A stretch of DNA of 64,000 nt, from the NCBI RefSeq assembly GCF_001273755.1, contig NZ_LGYA01000001.1, positions 990,683 to 1,054,682 on the forward strand, given 5' to 3'. This document shows, piece by piece, positions 24,828-35,017 of the stretch. Source of the DNA: Peribacillus butanolivorans. Lineage in GTDB: Bacteria; Bacillota; Bacilli; Bacillales; DSM-1321. Position 1 is the stretch's first letter; each line of letters opens with the position of its first letter. Below the pieces are notes generated by a model. That model did not search any database. It was not told the origin of the DNA and saw only the letters and a program-made list of their open reading frames with translations. Position numbers and translations under genes: made by a program.

Positions 24828-25793
24828 TTGAAACCTAAGATCTATATTACAAGGAAATTGCCAGAACAAATAGTTAATAGGCTGAGAGTGAATTATCATG
24901 TCACGATGTGGGAACAAGAGGATATACCGGTTCCTAGAGATGTGCTTGAAAAAGAAATAGAAGAAATTGATGGGTTGCTTTGTTTGTTGACGGAACAAAT
25001 AGATGAGGCGCTGATTGAAAAGGCGGTTAATCTAAAAATCATTGCCAATATGGCGGTTGGTTATAACAATATTGATATACATAGTGCAATAAAAAGAGGC
25101 ATCATGGTCACGAACACGCCCGGGGTTTTAACGGAAACAACTGCTGATTTAACCTTTGGCTTGCTGCTTGCAACGGCAAGAAGGCTGATAGAAGCAGAAG
25201 ATTATTTAAAGAGTGGACAATGGGAAACGTGGTCACCTATGCAGCTGACCGGACAGGATGTACACGGTGCAACGATGGGAATCATCGGGTTAGGGAGGAT
25301 TGGTGAGGCACTGGCTAAAAGAGCTAAGGGCTTTGATATGGATCTAGTTTATTTTAATCGAAGCCGTAAATATGAACAGGAAAAAGAATTAGGAATTGAA
25401 TATCAGCCCCTTGAAAAATTGCTCCAAGTTTCGGATTTTGTCTGTGTCATGTTGCCGCTTACTCCGGAAACCACTTATATGATTGGCGCAGATCAGCTGG
25501 ATTTAATGAAAGAGACGGCTGTACTCATAAATACGGCAAGAGGTGGGATTGTTGATGAAAAGGCGTTATATCTGGCGTTGAAAAACCGAGTAATTTGGGC
25601 GGCAGGATTAGATGTATTTGAAGAAGAACCAGTTTCATTGGATCATCCGCTGCTAACATTGCCAAATGTGGTTACGTTACCGCATATCGGGAGTGCCAGC
25701 ATTGCGACAAGATTGAAAATGGCAAGCCTTGCTGCACAAAACTTGATGGATGGTTTAGCAGGTGATACTCCACGTAATTTAGTAGTATTATGA
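24828..25793 (+). CDS. D-isomer-specific 2-hydroxyacid dehydrogenase (glyoxylate reductase-like)
   Basis: 321 residues from a TTG start with SD AGGAGGG. NAD(P)-binding motif GLGRIGEALAKRAKGF near 153; catalytic Arg in LINTARGGIVDE (~235), Glu in DVFEEEPV (~264) and His in LPHIGSAS (~282). The N-terminal segment NMAVGYNNIDI and NTPGVLTETTADL is typical of glyoxylate/hydroxypyruvate and 2-ketogluconate reductases. Exact substrate not determinable. Single gene with its own terminator. Confidence 0.92.
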   Translation: MKPKIYITRKLPEQIVNRLRVNYHVTMWEQEDIPVPRDVLEKEIEEIDGLLCLLTEQIDEALIEKAVNLKIIANMAVGYNNIDIHSAIKRGIMVTNTPGVLTETTADLTFGLLLATARRLIEAEDYLKSGQWETWSPMQLTGQDVHGATMGIIGLGRIGEALAKRAKGFDMDLVYFNRSRKYEQEKELGIEYQPLEKLLQVSDFVCVMLPLTPETTYMIGADQLDLMKETAVLINTARGGIVDEKALYLALKNRVIWAAGLDVFEEEPVSLDHPLLTLPNVVTLPHIGSASIATRLKMASLAAQNLMDGLAGDTPRNLVVL

Positions 25794-25804
25794 AAATGAC
25801 ATGT

Positions 25805-25840
25805 GAAAAAAGGACTCCAAAAAAATGGGGTCCTTTTTTG
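25805..25840 (+). terminator. Terminator of the 2-hydroxyacid dehydrogenase gene
   Basis: AAAAAAGGACTCC / GGGGTCCTTTTTT with an A-rich loop. Confidence 0.85.
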
Positions 25841-25873
25841 AGAGTGAAATATCAACCACAATGCCTTTTTTTT

Positions 25874-26080
25874 TTAAAGTCCTGCTGTTTCTAAACCGTC
25901 AATTTCTATCCCTCTACTAAAACCATGTGTGATTTTTAATTCATTATTTGTGGTGGATAAGGTTAGTTCTCCTTCTTTCTCATAAACTTTATATGACTTC
26001 TCGTCATACACCTTAATATTGATAGACTGCTGTGTACAGGTTAATATGGTGCAAAACAATTTGAATCCCCTCATTATCAT
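25874..26080 (-). CDS. Small hypothetical protein, possibly a gene remnant
   Basis: 68-codon frame. The C-terminal part (KVYDEKSYKVYEKEGELTLSTTNNELKITHGFSRGIEIDG) has good coding composition and looks like a small beta-rich domain, but there is no SD before the first ATG and the N-terminal ~20 residues look accidental. It may be the end of a lost gene. No family recognised. Confidence 0.3.
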   Translation of the reverse strand: MIMRGFKLFCTILTCTQQSINIKVYDEKSYKVYEKEGELTLSTTNNELKITHGFSRGIEIDGLETAGL

Positions 26081-26227
26081 TTTAAAAGAGTGCTAAATAG
26101 AATTACTCGGATTATCTTTAACTTAAGGAAAGCATACTTATCGTAAATTGACTGGATTTTTTGTAAAATAAAGAAGATCACGTATTTTTTAGAAAAAAAC
26201 AACTTGTTAAAAGGGATAGGGGTAGTA

Positions 26228-27460
26228 ATGATTGAATTGAAAGAAACAATTTCATCAGGTAACGAAATGACTAAATCCAAAAGGCTGTTGATGGCTCTTA
26301 TGCTTGGTTCCTTTGCAGCGATTGGACCATTGTCACTTGATATGTATTTACCAGGTCTGCCTACGCTTGCTGAAGATCTAAAAAGCAGTGCGTCTTTAGC
26401 CCAGCTTAGTTTGACTGCCTGTTTATTAGGATTGGCGTTAGGGCAGATTTATCTAGGGCCACTAAGTGATGCAAAAGGAAGACGGGTACCGTTAATCATT
26501 TCACTATCCATTTATTGCGTTTCATCTCTGTTATGTGCTTTTGCTCCATCCATTGAATTGCTTTTATTATTACGTTTTATTCAAGGTATCGCAGGAGCAG
26601 GAGGAATTGTCATTTCCAGGGCCATTGTTCGTGACCTTTTTTCAGGAACGGATTTGACAAAATTCTTCTCCATGTTAATGCTGGTAAATGGAGCTGCGCC
26701 GATTTTGGCTCCAGTTTTTGGAGGTCAGCTGTTACAGTTCACATCTTGGCGAGGAGTTTTCATAGTCATTTGTGTATTAAGTGTGCTTATGGTTGCCGCA
26801 GCATTTTTCGGTGTAAAGGAAACATTATCTCCTAATCATAGAAGTGCAGGAGGGGTAACCGATACACTCCGAACTTTTGGGAATTTATTAAAAGACCGTG
26901 TGTTTATGGGCTATGCTTTTTCACAAGGATTCGTAAGTGCCGCAATGTTTGCTTACATTTCCGGCTCGCCTTTTGTTCTCCAAAATATCTTTGGTGTCTC
27001 TCCCCAAACGTTCAGTCTTATTTTTGCAACAAACGGAATGGGTATCATTATTGCTTCTCAAGTGACTGGAAGGCTGGCAGGTAAGGTAAAAGAGGAAAAA
27101 CTCCTTCAAATAGGATTATGTCTTGCATTATTTGGAGGGATCCTACTTCTTTCATCTATCCTTCTCGAAATTGGGTTAGCAGGAATCTTGATAGCTTTAT
27201 TCTTCTCTGTTTCTAGCGTTGGAATTGTCGGTACAACAAGTTTTTCTTTATCGATGCAGAATCAGAAAAAAACAGCAGGCAGTGCCTCGGCCTTAATTGG
27301 ACTGCTCCCTTTTATCTTAGGGTCACTAATGGCTCCCCTTGTGGGTCTAGGTTCAGGTGATTCACCCCTTCCTATGGGTATTGTGATGGTAAGTTGTCAT
27401 GCCATCGCCATGTTGGCTTATCTAGTTCTTGCCCGCCGTGGGGTTAAGGGATTAGGATAA
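26228..27460 (+). CDS. Bcr/CflA-family multidrug efflux MFS transporter
   Basis: 410 residues, 12 predicted membrane helices. Bcr/CflA signatures: PLSLDMYLPGLPTLAEDL in helix 1, GQIYLGPLSDAKGRRVPL in the helix 2-3 loop, and ISRAIVRDLFSG after helix 4. Proton-driven export of drugs or metabolites is the family role. ATG 26228 is chosen for its SD-like AAAGGGATAGGGG; an in-frame TTG 24 bases upstream also exists. Terminator directly after the stop; single gene. Confidence 0.9.
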   Translation: MIELKETISSGNEMTKSKRLLMALMLGSFAAIGPLSLDMYLPGLPTLAEDLKSSASLAQLSLTACLLGLALGQIYLGPLSDAKGRRVPLIISLSIYCVSSLLCAFAPSIELLLLLRFIQGIAGAGGIVISRAIVRDLFSGTDLTKFFSMLMLVNGAAPILAPVFGGQLLQFTSWRGVFIVICVLSVLMVAAAFFGVKETLSPNHRSAGGVTDTLRTFGNLLKDRVFMGYAFSQGFVSAAMFAYISGSPFVLQNIFGVSPQTFSLIFATNGMGIIIASQVTGRLAGKVKEEKLLQIGLCLALFGGILLLSSILLEIGLAGILIALFFSVSSVGIVGTTSFSLSMQNQKKTAGSASALIGLLPFILGSLMAPLVGLGSGDSPLPMGIVMVSCHAIAMLAYLVLARRGVKGLG

Positions 27461-27465
27461 AAATA

Positions 27466-27501
27466 AAAAGCTGAATCCCTATTATAGGGTTTCAGCTTTT
27501 T
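27466..27501 (+). terminator. Terminator of the Bcr/CflA gene
   Basis: AAAAAGCTGAATCCCT pairs with AGGGTTTCAGCTTTTT around ATTAT. Confidence 0.88.
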
Positions 27502-27515
27502 ACCTTGTTTAGAAA

Positions 27516-27548
27516 GTACTCCTGATAAAAATCAGGGCTGCTTTTTTC
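27516..27548 (-). terminator. Probable terminator of the SDR gene
   Basis: CCTGAT AAAA ATCAGG core flanked by partly complementary arms AGTACT and GGCTGCT, before the minus-strand SDR stop. Confidence 0.5.
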
Positions 27549-27553
27549 AATTC

Positions 27554-28339
27554 TTATAACAGTGATTCTGCTCCGTCAATATAAACTTCCGTCCCTGTTA
27601 CATGGGAGGACATAGCTGAAGCTAGGAACAAGACAAGGTCCCCTGCTTGCTCGGTAGTGCCGGCTTTTTTTGCAAGGGGCTGTGAACCTTGCGGGTATTC
27701 AATTGGGATTCTGATTTTTTTTAAGTTTTCATCTTCAGGGAAAGTGTTGTCGTGAATGTTCGTATCGATGGAGCCGGGACAAATGATGTTGACTCGGATT
27801 TTATATTTTGCCAATTCGAGTGCCGCCATTTTACCGAAAGCGACTTGACCAGCTTTTGATGAGCTGTAGGCGGAAAAACCAAAATTCTTGAAAAATCGGT
27901 TTCCATTGATGGAGCTGTTGATGACGATGCTGCCACCAGTTTCCTTCATATATGGAATGGCGTATTTGACAGTGAGGAAGGTGCCCTTTAGGTTGATGGT
28001 ATGTGTTTGATCCCAGTCTTCTGGCTTTATGTCTTCGATGGGGGCTATCACACCGTTGATGCCTGCGTTAGCGAATACGAAATCAATTTTCCCGAAATGG
28101 TCGAAGGCTACCTGGTATGCCTTTTCAACTTGATCGGCTTTAGAAACATCGGTTTTGACGATTAAAGCCTCTCTACCAAGGGATTCTACTTCTTCCTTTA
28201 CCTTTTCGGCATTTTCAACTGTCCGATCAAAAAAGACAATATTTGCACCGTTTTCAGCTAGCTTTAGTGCAGCGCCACGGCCAATTCCTGATCCGCCACC
28301 CGTAATTATTGCGACTTTATTTTTCATTAAATCTGTCAT
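27554..28339 (-). CDS. SDR-family NAD(P)-dependent oxidoreductase
   Basis: 261 residues from the ATG preceded by AAAGGAGC. Classical SDR motifs: cofactor site TGGGSGIGRG near residue 14, DRTVENAEKV, NAGI near 90, catalytic Ser in VINSSINGN (~143) and YSSSKAGQVAFGKM with Tyr/Lys near 160. The end carries VTGTEVYIDGAESLL, normal for the family. Longer reading from an upstream ATG (20 extra residues) lacks an SD. Substrate unknown; single gene divergent from the Gfo/Idh/MocA gene. Confidence 0.9.
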   Translation of the reverse strand: MTDLMKNKVAIITGGGSGIGRGAALKLAENGANIVFFDRTVENAEKVKEEVESLGREALIVKTDVSKADQVEKAYQVAFDHFGKIDFVFANAGINGVIAPIEDIKPEDWDQTHTINLKGTFLTVKYAIPYMKETGGSIVINSSINGNRFFKNFGFSAYSSSKAGQVAFGKMAALELAKYKIRVNIICPGSIDTNIHDNTFPEDENLKKIRIPIEYPQGSQPLAKKAGTTEQAGDLVLFLASAMSSHVTGTEVYIDGAESLL

Positions 28340-28544
28340 AAACTTCACACGCTCCTTTTTAGTTTTCTTTCCCGAATAGGTAGTATGTAGAAACATCATG
28401 GCAGTAGTAATATAGAAAGATTATAAAGGAAAATTACCTGAAAAATCCAATTTAAACAGTCGTTGGTCGTCATTTTACTTTTTTTTTTAGTGAATTGTCT
28501 GTATATTGAGGACATAATAAGTTAGTTTGAAAGGGGATATGATG

Positions 28545-29528
28545 ATGATACGTTTAGGAGTAATAGGAACAAACTGGATCACTGAGCGATTTTTAGAGGC
28601 AGCAAAGCTTGTGGAGGAGTTTTCTTTAACCGCTGTTTATTCACGTACAGAAGAGAAGGCTAAGGAATTTGCCGGAAAATATGGAGTTCATACAATATTT
28701 ACAAATTTAGAGGAAATGGCCGCAAGCGATGAGATTGATGCTGTATATATTGCAAGTCCTAACTCTCATCACAGCAGTCAGGCAGTGTTATTTTTAGATA
28801 ATAAAAAGCATGTGTTATGTGAAAAACCATTAGCTTCGAATGCAGTGGAAGTTAAGAAGATGATTGCCGCTGCCAAAAAAAATGAAGTGCTATTAATGGA
28901 AGCAATGAAATCAACAGTAATGCCTAACTTTGAAAGTATCGAGAAAAATATTAGTAAAATAGGTACCATACGGCGATTTTCAGGAGGCTATTGTCAATAT
29001 TCATCACGCTATGACGCGTATAAAAAAGGCACAGTTTTGAATGCGTTCAATCCGGAATTTTCAAGCGGCGCATTAATGGATTTAGGGATTTACGTCATTT
29101 ACCCACTTGTTGTACTGTTCGGTAAACCAAATAAGATTCAGGCAACAGGAACATTGCTTGAATCAGGGGCAGATGGACAGGGAACCATATTACTTTCCTA
29201 TGACGAAATGGAAGCGGTCGTAATGTATTCGAAAATTACGGAATCCAACCAGCCATCTGAAATACAAGGCGAACATGGAAGTATTCTCATTAATAAGATT
29301 TCCGGACCCGAAGCAGTAGATATCCATTATCGGGATGGTTCTAGGGAAAGTATTTCGGTTAAGCAGGACATGCCTTCCATGTATTATGAAGTTAAAGAGT
29401 TTGTTGAATTGATTCATCAGGGTAAAATAGAATCGGATAAAAATTCATTCGCGAATTCACTATTGACTATAGAAATCATGGATGAAGCAAGAAAGCAAAT
29501 TGGCATCGTTTTTCCTGCTGACCGTTGA
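28545..29528 (+). CDS. Gfo/Idh/MocA-family oxidoreductase
   Basis: About 327 residues. Rossmann start IRLGVIGTNWITERFLEAA, AVYSRTEEKAKEFAGKYG, VYIASPNSHHSSQAVLFLDNKKHVLCEKPL with the conserved EKP motif near residue 95, and a C-terminal beta-sheet substrate domain. NAD(P)-dependent sugar or cyclitol dehydrogenase is the expected class; the substrate is unknown. Three ATG codons in a row follow AAAGGGGA; I take the third for spacing, though the first (28539) is possible. Confidence 0.88.
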   Translation: MIRLGVIGTNWITERFLEAAKLVEEFSLTAVYSRTEEKAKEFAGKYGVHTIFTNLEEMAASDEIDAVYIASPNSHHSSQAVLFLDNKKHVLCEKPLASNAVEVKKMIAAAKKNEVLLMEAMKSTVMPNFESIEKNISKIGTIRRFSGGYCQYSSRYDAYKKGTVLNAFNPEFSSGALMDLGIYVIYPLVVLFGKPNKIQATGTLLESGADGQGTILLSYDEMEAVVMYSKITESNQPSEIQGEHGSILINKISGPEAVDIHYRDGSRESISVKQDMPSMYYEVKEFVELIHQGKIESDKNSFANSLLTIEIMDEARKQIGIVFPADR

Positions 29529-29641
29529 TAAGCATTTAAATAGACACGGTCTTGGAAGAAGAGTATAAATGGATGTTACAGATATCCTTTAATTGGGTAG
29601 AATTTTAGTACATAGATAATATTTATGTTGGAGGAATGGAT

Positions 29642-29950
29642 ATGAAATGCAAAATTAACCGTAATGCAGCAAAAGTTTTACAAAATATGTTGAGCAGTGA
29701 AGAAGCCGAAGGCAAAATGATTCGAGTATATATCACGCATATGCATGGTGATCATGCTCACTATGAGATGAAACTTGATACGCCGACAGAACATGACGAA
29801 ATTGTCAAAACAGATAAAGATATAGATATTTTGCTTGATTCACGTGAGGAATTTCTGGATGGGGTATGGATTAAATATTTTTACGTTCCGGAAGAAGGTT
29901 TTGAAATTACTAATCCTTCGAAAGAACCTCACGGGCATCACCACCATTAA
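29642..29950 (+). CDS. HesB/IscA-like (Fe-S biosynthesis fold) protein with His-rich tail
   Basis: 102 residues. KINRNAAKVLQNMLSSEEAEGKMIRVYITHMHGDHAHYEMKL and REEFLDGVWIKYFYVPEEGFEITNP follow the HesB-like fold pattern (beta start, central DxxFLDGxxIDY-like strand), as in YneR/YqkB-type Bacillus proteins, but the three Cys that bind the cluster in IscA are absent. The end is HGHHHH and HMHGDHAHY is also His-rich, so metal binding is plausible. SD TTGGAGGA before the second ATG fixes the start. Twenty bases separate it from the OYE-like gene, suggesting an operon. Confidence 0.75.
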   Translation: MKCKINRNAAKVLQNMLSSEEAEGKMIRVYITHMHGDHAHYEMKLDTPTEHDEIVKTDKDIDILLDSREEFLDGVWIKYFYVPEEGFEITNPSKEPHGHHHH

Positions 29951-29970
29951 GAAAAAAAGGGGAGAATGGC

Positions 29971-31092
29971 ATGAATCAAAAATACGAAAAGATCTTTCAA
30001 CCTTATAAATTTTCTTCAGGGGTAGAAGTGAAAAACCGTATCATGATGGCTCCGATGACAACTTATTCTTCGGATGATCATGGCTTTATAACCGAAGATG
30101 AACTGGCTTATTATGCGGAACGCTCGGCAGGTGTTGGTGCGGTGATTACGGCTTGTGCTTATGTAATAGCTGGCGGAAAAGGGTTTCCAGGTCAATTTAG
30201 TGTAGATGATGATTTATTTATCCCTTCTTTGAGAAAATTGGCTGAGACGATTCAAGCTAAAGGGTCAAAAGCAATTTTACAAATATATCATGGTGGTCGG
30301 CAAAGTCCACCCGAATTAGTACCTGATAACCAACCTGTTTCCGCGAGTGCGATTGCTTTCAAACAAGATGCACCGGTACCACGGGAAATGTCGGAAAACG
30401 AAATTCAGGACGTTATTATGGCATTTGGAGAAGCAACTAGAAGAGCCATCGAAGCAGGATTTGATGGCGTAGAAATTCATGGGGCCAATACGTATTTGCT
30501 TCAACAATTCTTTTCGCCACACTCGAACCGTCGGACAGATAAATGGGGAGGAACTCTAGGGAAACGATTGATTTTTCCGCTTACCCTTGTAAACGAAGTG
30601 GAAAAAACAGTGGCTGAGCATGCGAAAAAGCCATTTATTATCGGCTACCGCATTTCTCCTGAAGAGGGCAGCAATCCTGGAATCACTTTGGATGACACGC
30701 TCCAGTTCGTCGATAGACTAGCTAATCAAAACTTAGATTATCTACATATATCGGTAGGTCATTTCTGGAATGGTTCATTCCGTGAAAGTGATAGGACAAA
30801 ATCCCGAATCGTTAAAATTCATGAAAAGGTTGGTAATCGTATCCCGATAGTCGGTGTAGGCTCCCTACACACACCGGAGGAAGTAGCAGAAGCTATGGAA
30901 ACAGGCGTGCAATTTATCGCCCTCGGTCGAGAACTGCTTATGGAACCGCATTGGATTGAAAAAATCAGGGCAGGAAAAGAAATTGAAATACGTACGACTC
31001 TTTCCAAGAAAGATCAGGATGAACTTGTCATTCCAGATCCACTTTGGGAGAAGTTGATTAATAGAAAAGGTTGGCTTCCGGTAGTAGAGTAA
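29971..31092 (+). CDS. NADH:flavin oxidoreductase, old yellow enzyme family (YqiG-like)
   Basis: 373 residues, an FMN TIM barrel. RIMMAPMTTYSSDDHGF at residues 24-40, LQIYHGGRQS near 107, FDGVEIHGANTYLLQQFFSPHSNRRTDKWGG near 168-198 (catalytic/His-Asn segment and FMN-binding Arg), and VGVGSLHTPEEV plus IALGRELLMEPHW near 290-330 (phosphate site). Length and pattern are close to B. subtilis YqiG. Reduces electrophilic alkenes using NAD(P)H in related enzymes; physiological substrate unknown. SD AAAGGGGAG; terminator downstream. Confidence 0.9.
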   Translation: MNQKYEKIFQPYKFSSGVEVKNRIMMAPMTTYSSDDHGFITEDELAYYAERSAGVGAVITACAYVIAGGKGFPGQFSVDDDLFIPSLRKLAETIQAKGSKAILQIYHGGRQSPPELVPDNQPVSASAIAFKQDAPVPREMSENEIQDVIMAFGEATRRAIEAGFDGVEIHGANTYLLQQFFSPHSNRRTDKWGGTLGKRLIFPLTLVNEVEKTVAEHAKKPFIIGYRISPEEGSNPGITLDDTLQFVDRLANQNLDYLHISVGHFWNGSFRESDRTKSRIVKIHEKVGNRIPIVGVGSLHTPEEVAEAMETGVQFIALGRELLMEPHWIEKIRAGKEIEIRTTLSKKDQDELVIPDPLWEKLINRKGWLPVVE

Positions 31093-31127
31093 GTGTAAAA
31101 AGCATTAGAAATATATAATTCCTTAAA

Positions 31128-31158
31128 TCCGTCCTCTCTTTATTGAGGACGGTTTTTT
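31128..31158 (+). terminator. Terminator after the OYE-like gene
   Basis: CCGTCCTC/GAGGACGG stem with an 8-base loop and TTTTTT. Confidence 0.9.
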
Positions 31159-31583
31159 GTATGGGCAACTTATGCATAGATGGTCTCAATGGGTTGGAAT
31201 GTACAGGTTCCTTTTCCTAGAAAATAAGCATTCCAATAAGATATATGTTGAGGAAGGCAATTAAAATAGTATTTCGACTACATTTGAACTTGCCTAAACA
31301 AATGATACGGGCATCCGTAGCTCATTTTGTGAATTAACCCAACAATCAGTATCCCTAGAGTTACAGATAATCAGACTTATTCCTTTCAAACGGAAAATAT
31401 CTCTCTAATGGATAAATCTATTTAATATATGCCGAAGAATTGGTAATTAGTCGAACATTCCAATTCCCTGCATAGTAGTCATTACTTCCGGCTTCAAAAT
31501 AACTAGTCTGGACGTATCGTCCCAGTTTGTAATATAAACGTAAAAATATGTAAACAAATGTTAACTTTACTAGTAATGTACAA

Positions 31584-31742
31584 GTAGACAAGATATCATC
31601 AGACATCAAAGAACTGGAAAAAGAACTGCTTGAATTAAAACCGTTATTGGATCAGCTCGATGATCAGCAATTAAAATTTGCTGCAAAACAGCTGTCCGTT
31701 CGAGGAGGGTCTTTATTAAGCATCATTACTATGCTCACCTAA
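31584..31742 (+). pseudogene. C-terminal remnant of a small helical protein
   Basis: 53 codons with good coding composition, DIKELEKELLELKPLLDQLDD then QQLKFAAKQLSVRGGSLLSI, ending at TAA and followed by a real terminator. The frame is closed upstream by a TAA at about 31556 and has no ATG, GTG or TTG before the coiled-coil part, so the 5' end has been lost. The parent gene is not recognised. Confidence 0.45.
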
Positions 31743-31758
31743 ATATTTTCCTCGTTCA

Positions 31759-31790
31759 ACAAAAAAGACCTGAATTGGTCTTTTTTTGTT
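31759..31790 (+). terminator. Terminator after the decayed fragment
   Basis: AACAAAAAAGACC/GGTCTTTTTTTGTT with loop TGAATT. Confidence 0.85.
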
Positions 31791-32169
31791 TTGATTTAAT
31801 AAAATTCACATCAGGGGAATCACCATTTTGAACAAACTATCTAAATATGAGTAGATAACTGATTTTACTTGCCTATAATATTTTGGTTAAAAGTCTTATC
31901 CATGAACAGTGGTTGTCCACTAATAATTTTGGCCGGAGTAATATTCGTGGTCGTATGCCCACTAATGGGAATGTCCACACAATTGCGTTTCTAATCCTTA
32001 AGGATGATAGGAATACCGGAATATGAAGTTGACTATGAGTAGAACATTTATTTGAATTATTTTTGGTTGAAATAGCCTTATAAATCTTTTTTCGATAAAG
32101 ATGAAGGATATAAGGGAATGGAAAAAGAAGAACTTAAGTAACTATAACTATAAGAAGAGGTGAGAGTGT

Positions 32170-33684
32170 ATGATTGGATCAATCGTAACGACGGCAAAAG
32201 GACATCTTCAAGGTACTATGGAAAACGATGTATGCGTTTGGCGTGGAGTCAGGTATGCGAAAGCGCCAATTGATGCTTTGCGTTTCCGCTCGCCGGAGCC
32301 AGTTGAAAAATGGAGCGGTGTCTTGGATGCAGTGGATTTTGGTGCCGTTCCGCCACAGCCGATGGATCGGGCTGTAAGAACAGGAATGGCTGGCAATGAA
32401 AAAATGGATGAGGATTGCTTGTTCCTGAATATTTGGTCACCAAGAGCTGATGATAAGAAGCGCCCGGTCATGGTATGGATTCCTGGTGGGGTATATATAA
32501 CGGGAGCTGGATCTATTGATATGTACAATGGACATTTGTTGGCTAAGAATGGAGACGTAGTCGTGGTAAGCATCAACTATAGGTTAGGTGCACTTGGATA
32601 TTTGGATTTTACTGAGTTGACAGATGATGGAGAACCATTTGAAACCAACTTAGGCTTACGTGATCAAGTGGCATCTTTGAAATGGGTGAAAGAGAATATT
32701 GAAGCCTTTGGCGGCGACCCTGAGAATGTTACGATATTTGGCGAATCAGCTGGAGGAAATGCCGTAACGACCTTACTTACTGTACCTTCAGCGAGAGGTC
32801 TTTTTAAACAGGCTATTGCAGAAAGTTCTGCTCCAACATCTGTTTACGGAAAAGCATTTGCACGACAATTCAGTGAAAAATTCCTGGATATCTTGGGAAT
32901 TGGCAAGAATGAAATCCATCGATTAAAAACACTTCCAGTTCAAGAAATTGTCGCCGCCTCTTACCAACTCTTACAGGAAAACTCACAAGCTATGCCTGGT
33001 TCCCTATCTTTTGGACCTGTCGTTGATGGTGACTTCCTGCCTGATTATCCACTAGATTCGATTCGGTCCGGAAAAGCAAAGGGGATACCCTTGCTTATAG
33101 GAACAAATAGAGACGAAGCGACATTATTTGAACAAATGGATCCCCCTTTAATCCCAACTAATGAAGAGATGATTCATAAAATGTTCGAAAATACTGATCC
33201 AGAGGCGAAAGAGCGAATTACGAATGCTTATATGAACTTCCCTAAAAAGGAAGCGGCGCTTGGCATTGGCCGTGATGCGACTTTCCATATTCCTTCCGTT
33301 TGGTATGCGGAGGCGTACAGTCGTTTTGAAAAAACGTGGATGTATCGTTTTGATTATAAAACGCCGGCACTGCGTTTAAGCAAATTAGGGGCGACCCATG
33401 GAATGGAAATTCTATTTGCCTTCCAGACATTCGACTCGGCATTGGGCAAACGGATTACTTCTTATGGATCCAAAACAGCAGCGCTTAAGGTTTCCCAAAG
33501 GATTCAAGGTCATTGGGTTAACTTTGCGAAATATGGAAACCCAAATCCCGAAGAAGGGGAAATCTGGCCGAAATATGATGAAAACAACCACTACACTATG
33601 ATTTTTGATAAAAAGGATTATATTGAAAAAGATCCTAACAGAATGATAAGGTTGGCCTGGGAGGGAGTAGGGATTTACAAGTGA
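32170..33684 (+). CDS. Type-B carboxylesterase (para-nitrobenzyl esterase-like)
   Basis: 504 residues. [22 protein letters not shown] near the N-terminus, [11 protein letters not shown] near 84, oxyanion motif [12 protein letters not shown], nucleophile elbow GESAGGN with Ser near 193, acidic residue in [10 protein letters not shown] near 318, and catalytic His in [12 protein letters not shown] near 405. Related to Bacillus PnbA. It is the first gene of the kynurenine operon: its end overlaps the open frame of kynU and only 32 bases separate its stop from the kynU ATG. A link to N-formylkynurenine hydrolysis is only a hypothesis. SD AGAGGTGAGAG. Confidence 0.92.
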   Translation: MIGSIVTTAKGHLQGTMENDVCVWRGVRYAKAPIDALRFRSPEPVEKWSGVLDAVDFGAVPPQPMDRAVRTGMAGNEKMDEDCLFLNIWSPRADDKKRPVMVWIPGGVYITGAGSIDMYNGHLLAKNGDVVVVSINYRLGALGYLDFTELTDDGEPFETNLGLRDQVASLKWVKENIEAFGGDPENVTIFGESAGGNAVTTLLTVPSARGLFKQAIAESSAPTSVYGKAFARQFSEKFLDILGIGKNEIHRLKTLPVQEIVAASYQLLQENSQAMPGSLSFGPVVDGDFLPDYPLDSIRSGKAKGIPLLIGTNRDEATLFEQMDPPLIPTNEEMIHKMFENTDPEAKERITNAYMNFPKKEAALGIGRDATFHIPSVWYAEAYSRFEKTWMYRFDYKTPALRLSKLGATHGMEILFAFQTFDSALGKRITSYGSKTAALKVSQRIQGHWVNFAKYGNPNPEEGEIWPKYDENNHYTMIFDKKDYIEKDPNRMIRLAWEGVGIYK

Positions 33685-33716
33685 AATATAGTGGTAAGGA
33701 AGAAAGGGCGGACAAA

Positions 33717-35003
33717 ATGGATATAAAAAATTTTATGTCTACAAAAGAGTATGCGAGAACTTTGGATCAGCAAGATGCCCTAGTTTCATACAGAGAGGAA
33801 TTCTATTTGAATCCCGGAATGATTTATTTGGATGGGAACTCATTGGGACTTTTATCGAAGCGGGCGGAAAAAAGCTTAATGAGGTCATTGGAAGACTGGA
33901 AAAGGTTTGGGATAAATGGGTGGATGGAGGGCGCTGAGCCTTGGTTTTACTTTTCTGAGAGATTGGGAGAGTTGAGTGCCCAATTGGTAGGGGCTGCAGG
34001 GGATGAAGTGATAATGAGCGGGTCAACGACAGCTAATTTGCATCAGCTTGCGGCAACTTTTTTTGAACCGAAAGCTGGTAGAAACAAAATCTTGGCGGAT
34101 GAGCTAACGTTTCCCAGTGATATTTATGCTCTCCAAAGCCAGCTCCAATTACATGGACTTGATCCTGCGACACATTTAGTTCAGGTGAAAAGCCGTGATG
34201 GGAAATTCCTTGAGGAAGATGACATCATTGCAGCGATGAACGAGGAAATAGCCTTGATTGTACTGCCGACGGTCTTGTATCGGAGCGGTCAGATCCTTGA
34301 TATTGAAAGGTTAACCAAGGAAGCCCATGCACGTGGGATCATGATTGGGTTCGATGGCTGTCATTCTATAGGTGCTGTTCCGCATTGGTTTGACAAGTGG
34401 GAAGTGGATTTTGCATTTTGGTGTAATTATAAGCATTTGAATGGTGGGCCAGGTTGTGTAGCTGGGTTGTATGTGAACCGTAAGCATTTTGACAAGAAGC
34501 CGGGATTGGCAGGATGGTTTGGATCGAGGAAGGATAAGCAGTTCGATATGGAGCATTCCTTTACACAGGCAAATTCTGCCGGTGCTTTTCAGATTGGGAC
34601 TCCCCATATATTAAGCATGGCTCCCCTTTTAGGCTCACTTGAAATGTTTGCAGAAGTGGGAATAGAGCAGGTTCGGTCAAAATCTTTGAGGCTGACGAAA
34701 TATCTAATGGATTTAATCGACTCGGAACTTACTGATTACGGATTTAAAATTGGTAGTCCAAGGGATGAATCAAAAAGGGGCGGTCATATCATCCTTGAAC
34801 ATAAGGAAGCGGCAAGAATATGTAAAGCATTGAAAAAAGAGGCTATCATACCCGATTACCGTGAACCTAATATGATCCGACTAGCACCTGTTGCTCTTTA
34901 TACCTCTTTTCAGGAAGTCTTTGAAACGGTACAGGTCCTTAAAAAAATCATGGACGGAAGGTTATATGAAAACTATGAAAATAAACGGGGAATCATTGCC
35001 TAG
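33717..35003 (+). CDS. kynU: Kynureninase
   Basis: 428 residues, the normal KynU length. PLP-Lys239 lies in [13 protein letters not shown], preceded by the cofactor Asp in [28 protein letters not shown] at the N-terminus and [14 protein letters not shown] and [13 protein letters not shown] further on are family motifs. It cleaves L-kynurenine to anthranilate and L-alanine. I choose the ATG at 33717 (SD AAAGGGCGG) over a GTG at 33681 that overlaps the esterase stop. Operon context with kynA and kynB confirms the role. Confidence 0.95.
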   Translation: MDIKNFMSTKEYARTLDQQDALVSYREEFYLNPGMIYLDGNSLGLLSKRAEKSLMRSLEDWKRFGINGWMEGAEPWFYFSERLGELSAQLVGAAGDEVIMSGSTTANLHQLAATFFEPKAGRNKILADELTFPSDIYALQSQLQLHGLDPATHLVQVKSRDGKFLEEDDIIAAMNEEIALIVLPTVLYRSGQILDIERLTKEAHARGIMIGFDGCHSIGAVPHWFDKWEVDFAFWCNYKHLNGGPGCVAGLYVNRKHFDKKPGLAGWFGSRKDKQFDMEHSFTQANSAGAFQIGTPHILSMAPLLGSLEMFAEVGIEQVRSKSLRLTKYLMDLIDSELTDYGFKIGSPRDESKRGGHIILEHKEAARICKALKKEAIIPDYREPNMIRLAPVALYTSFQEVFETVQVLKKIMDGRLYENYENKRGIIA

Positions 35004-35017
35004 GATGGGAGAACCGT

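Larger units (their letters stand above)
31159..32169. other. 1-kb gene-poor region with a decayed coding fragment
   Basis: Contains one coding remnant (31584-31742), its terminator, and no other gene I can defend. A short open frame near 31902-31990 (MNSGCPLIILAGVIFVVV...) resembles a membrane helix but has no SD. The kynurenine operon promoter should lie in the last 150 bases; no regulator gene or T-box/TRAP-like leader is visible. Confidence 0.4.
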
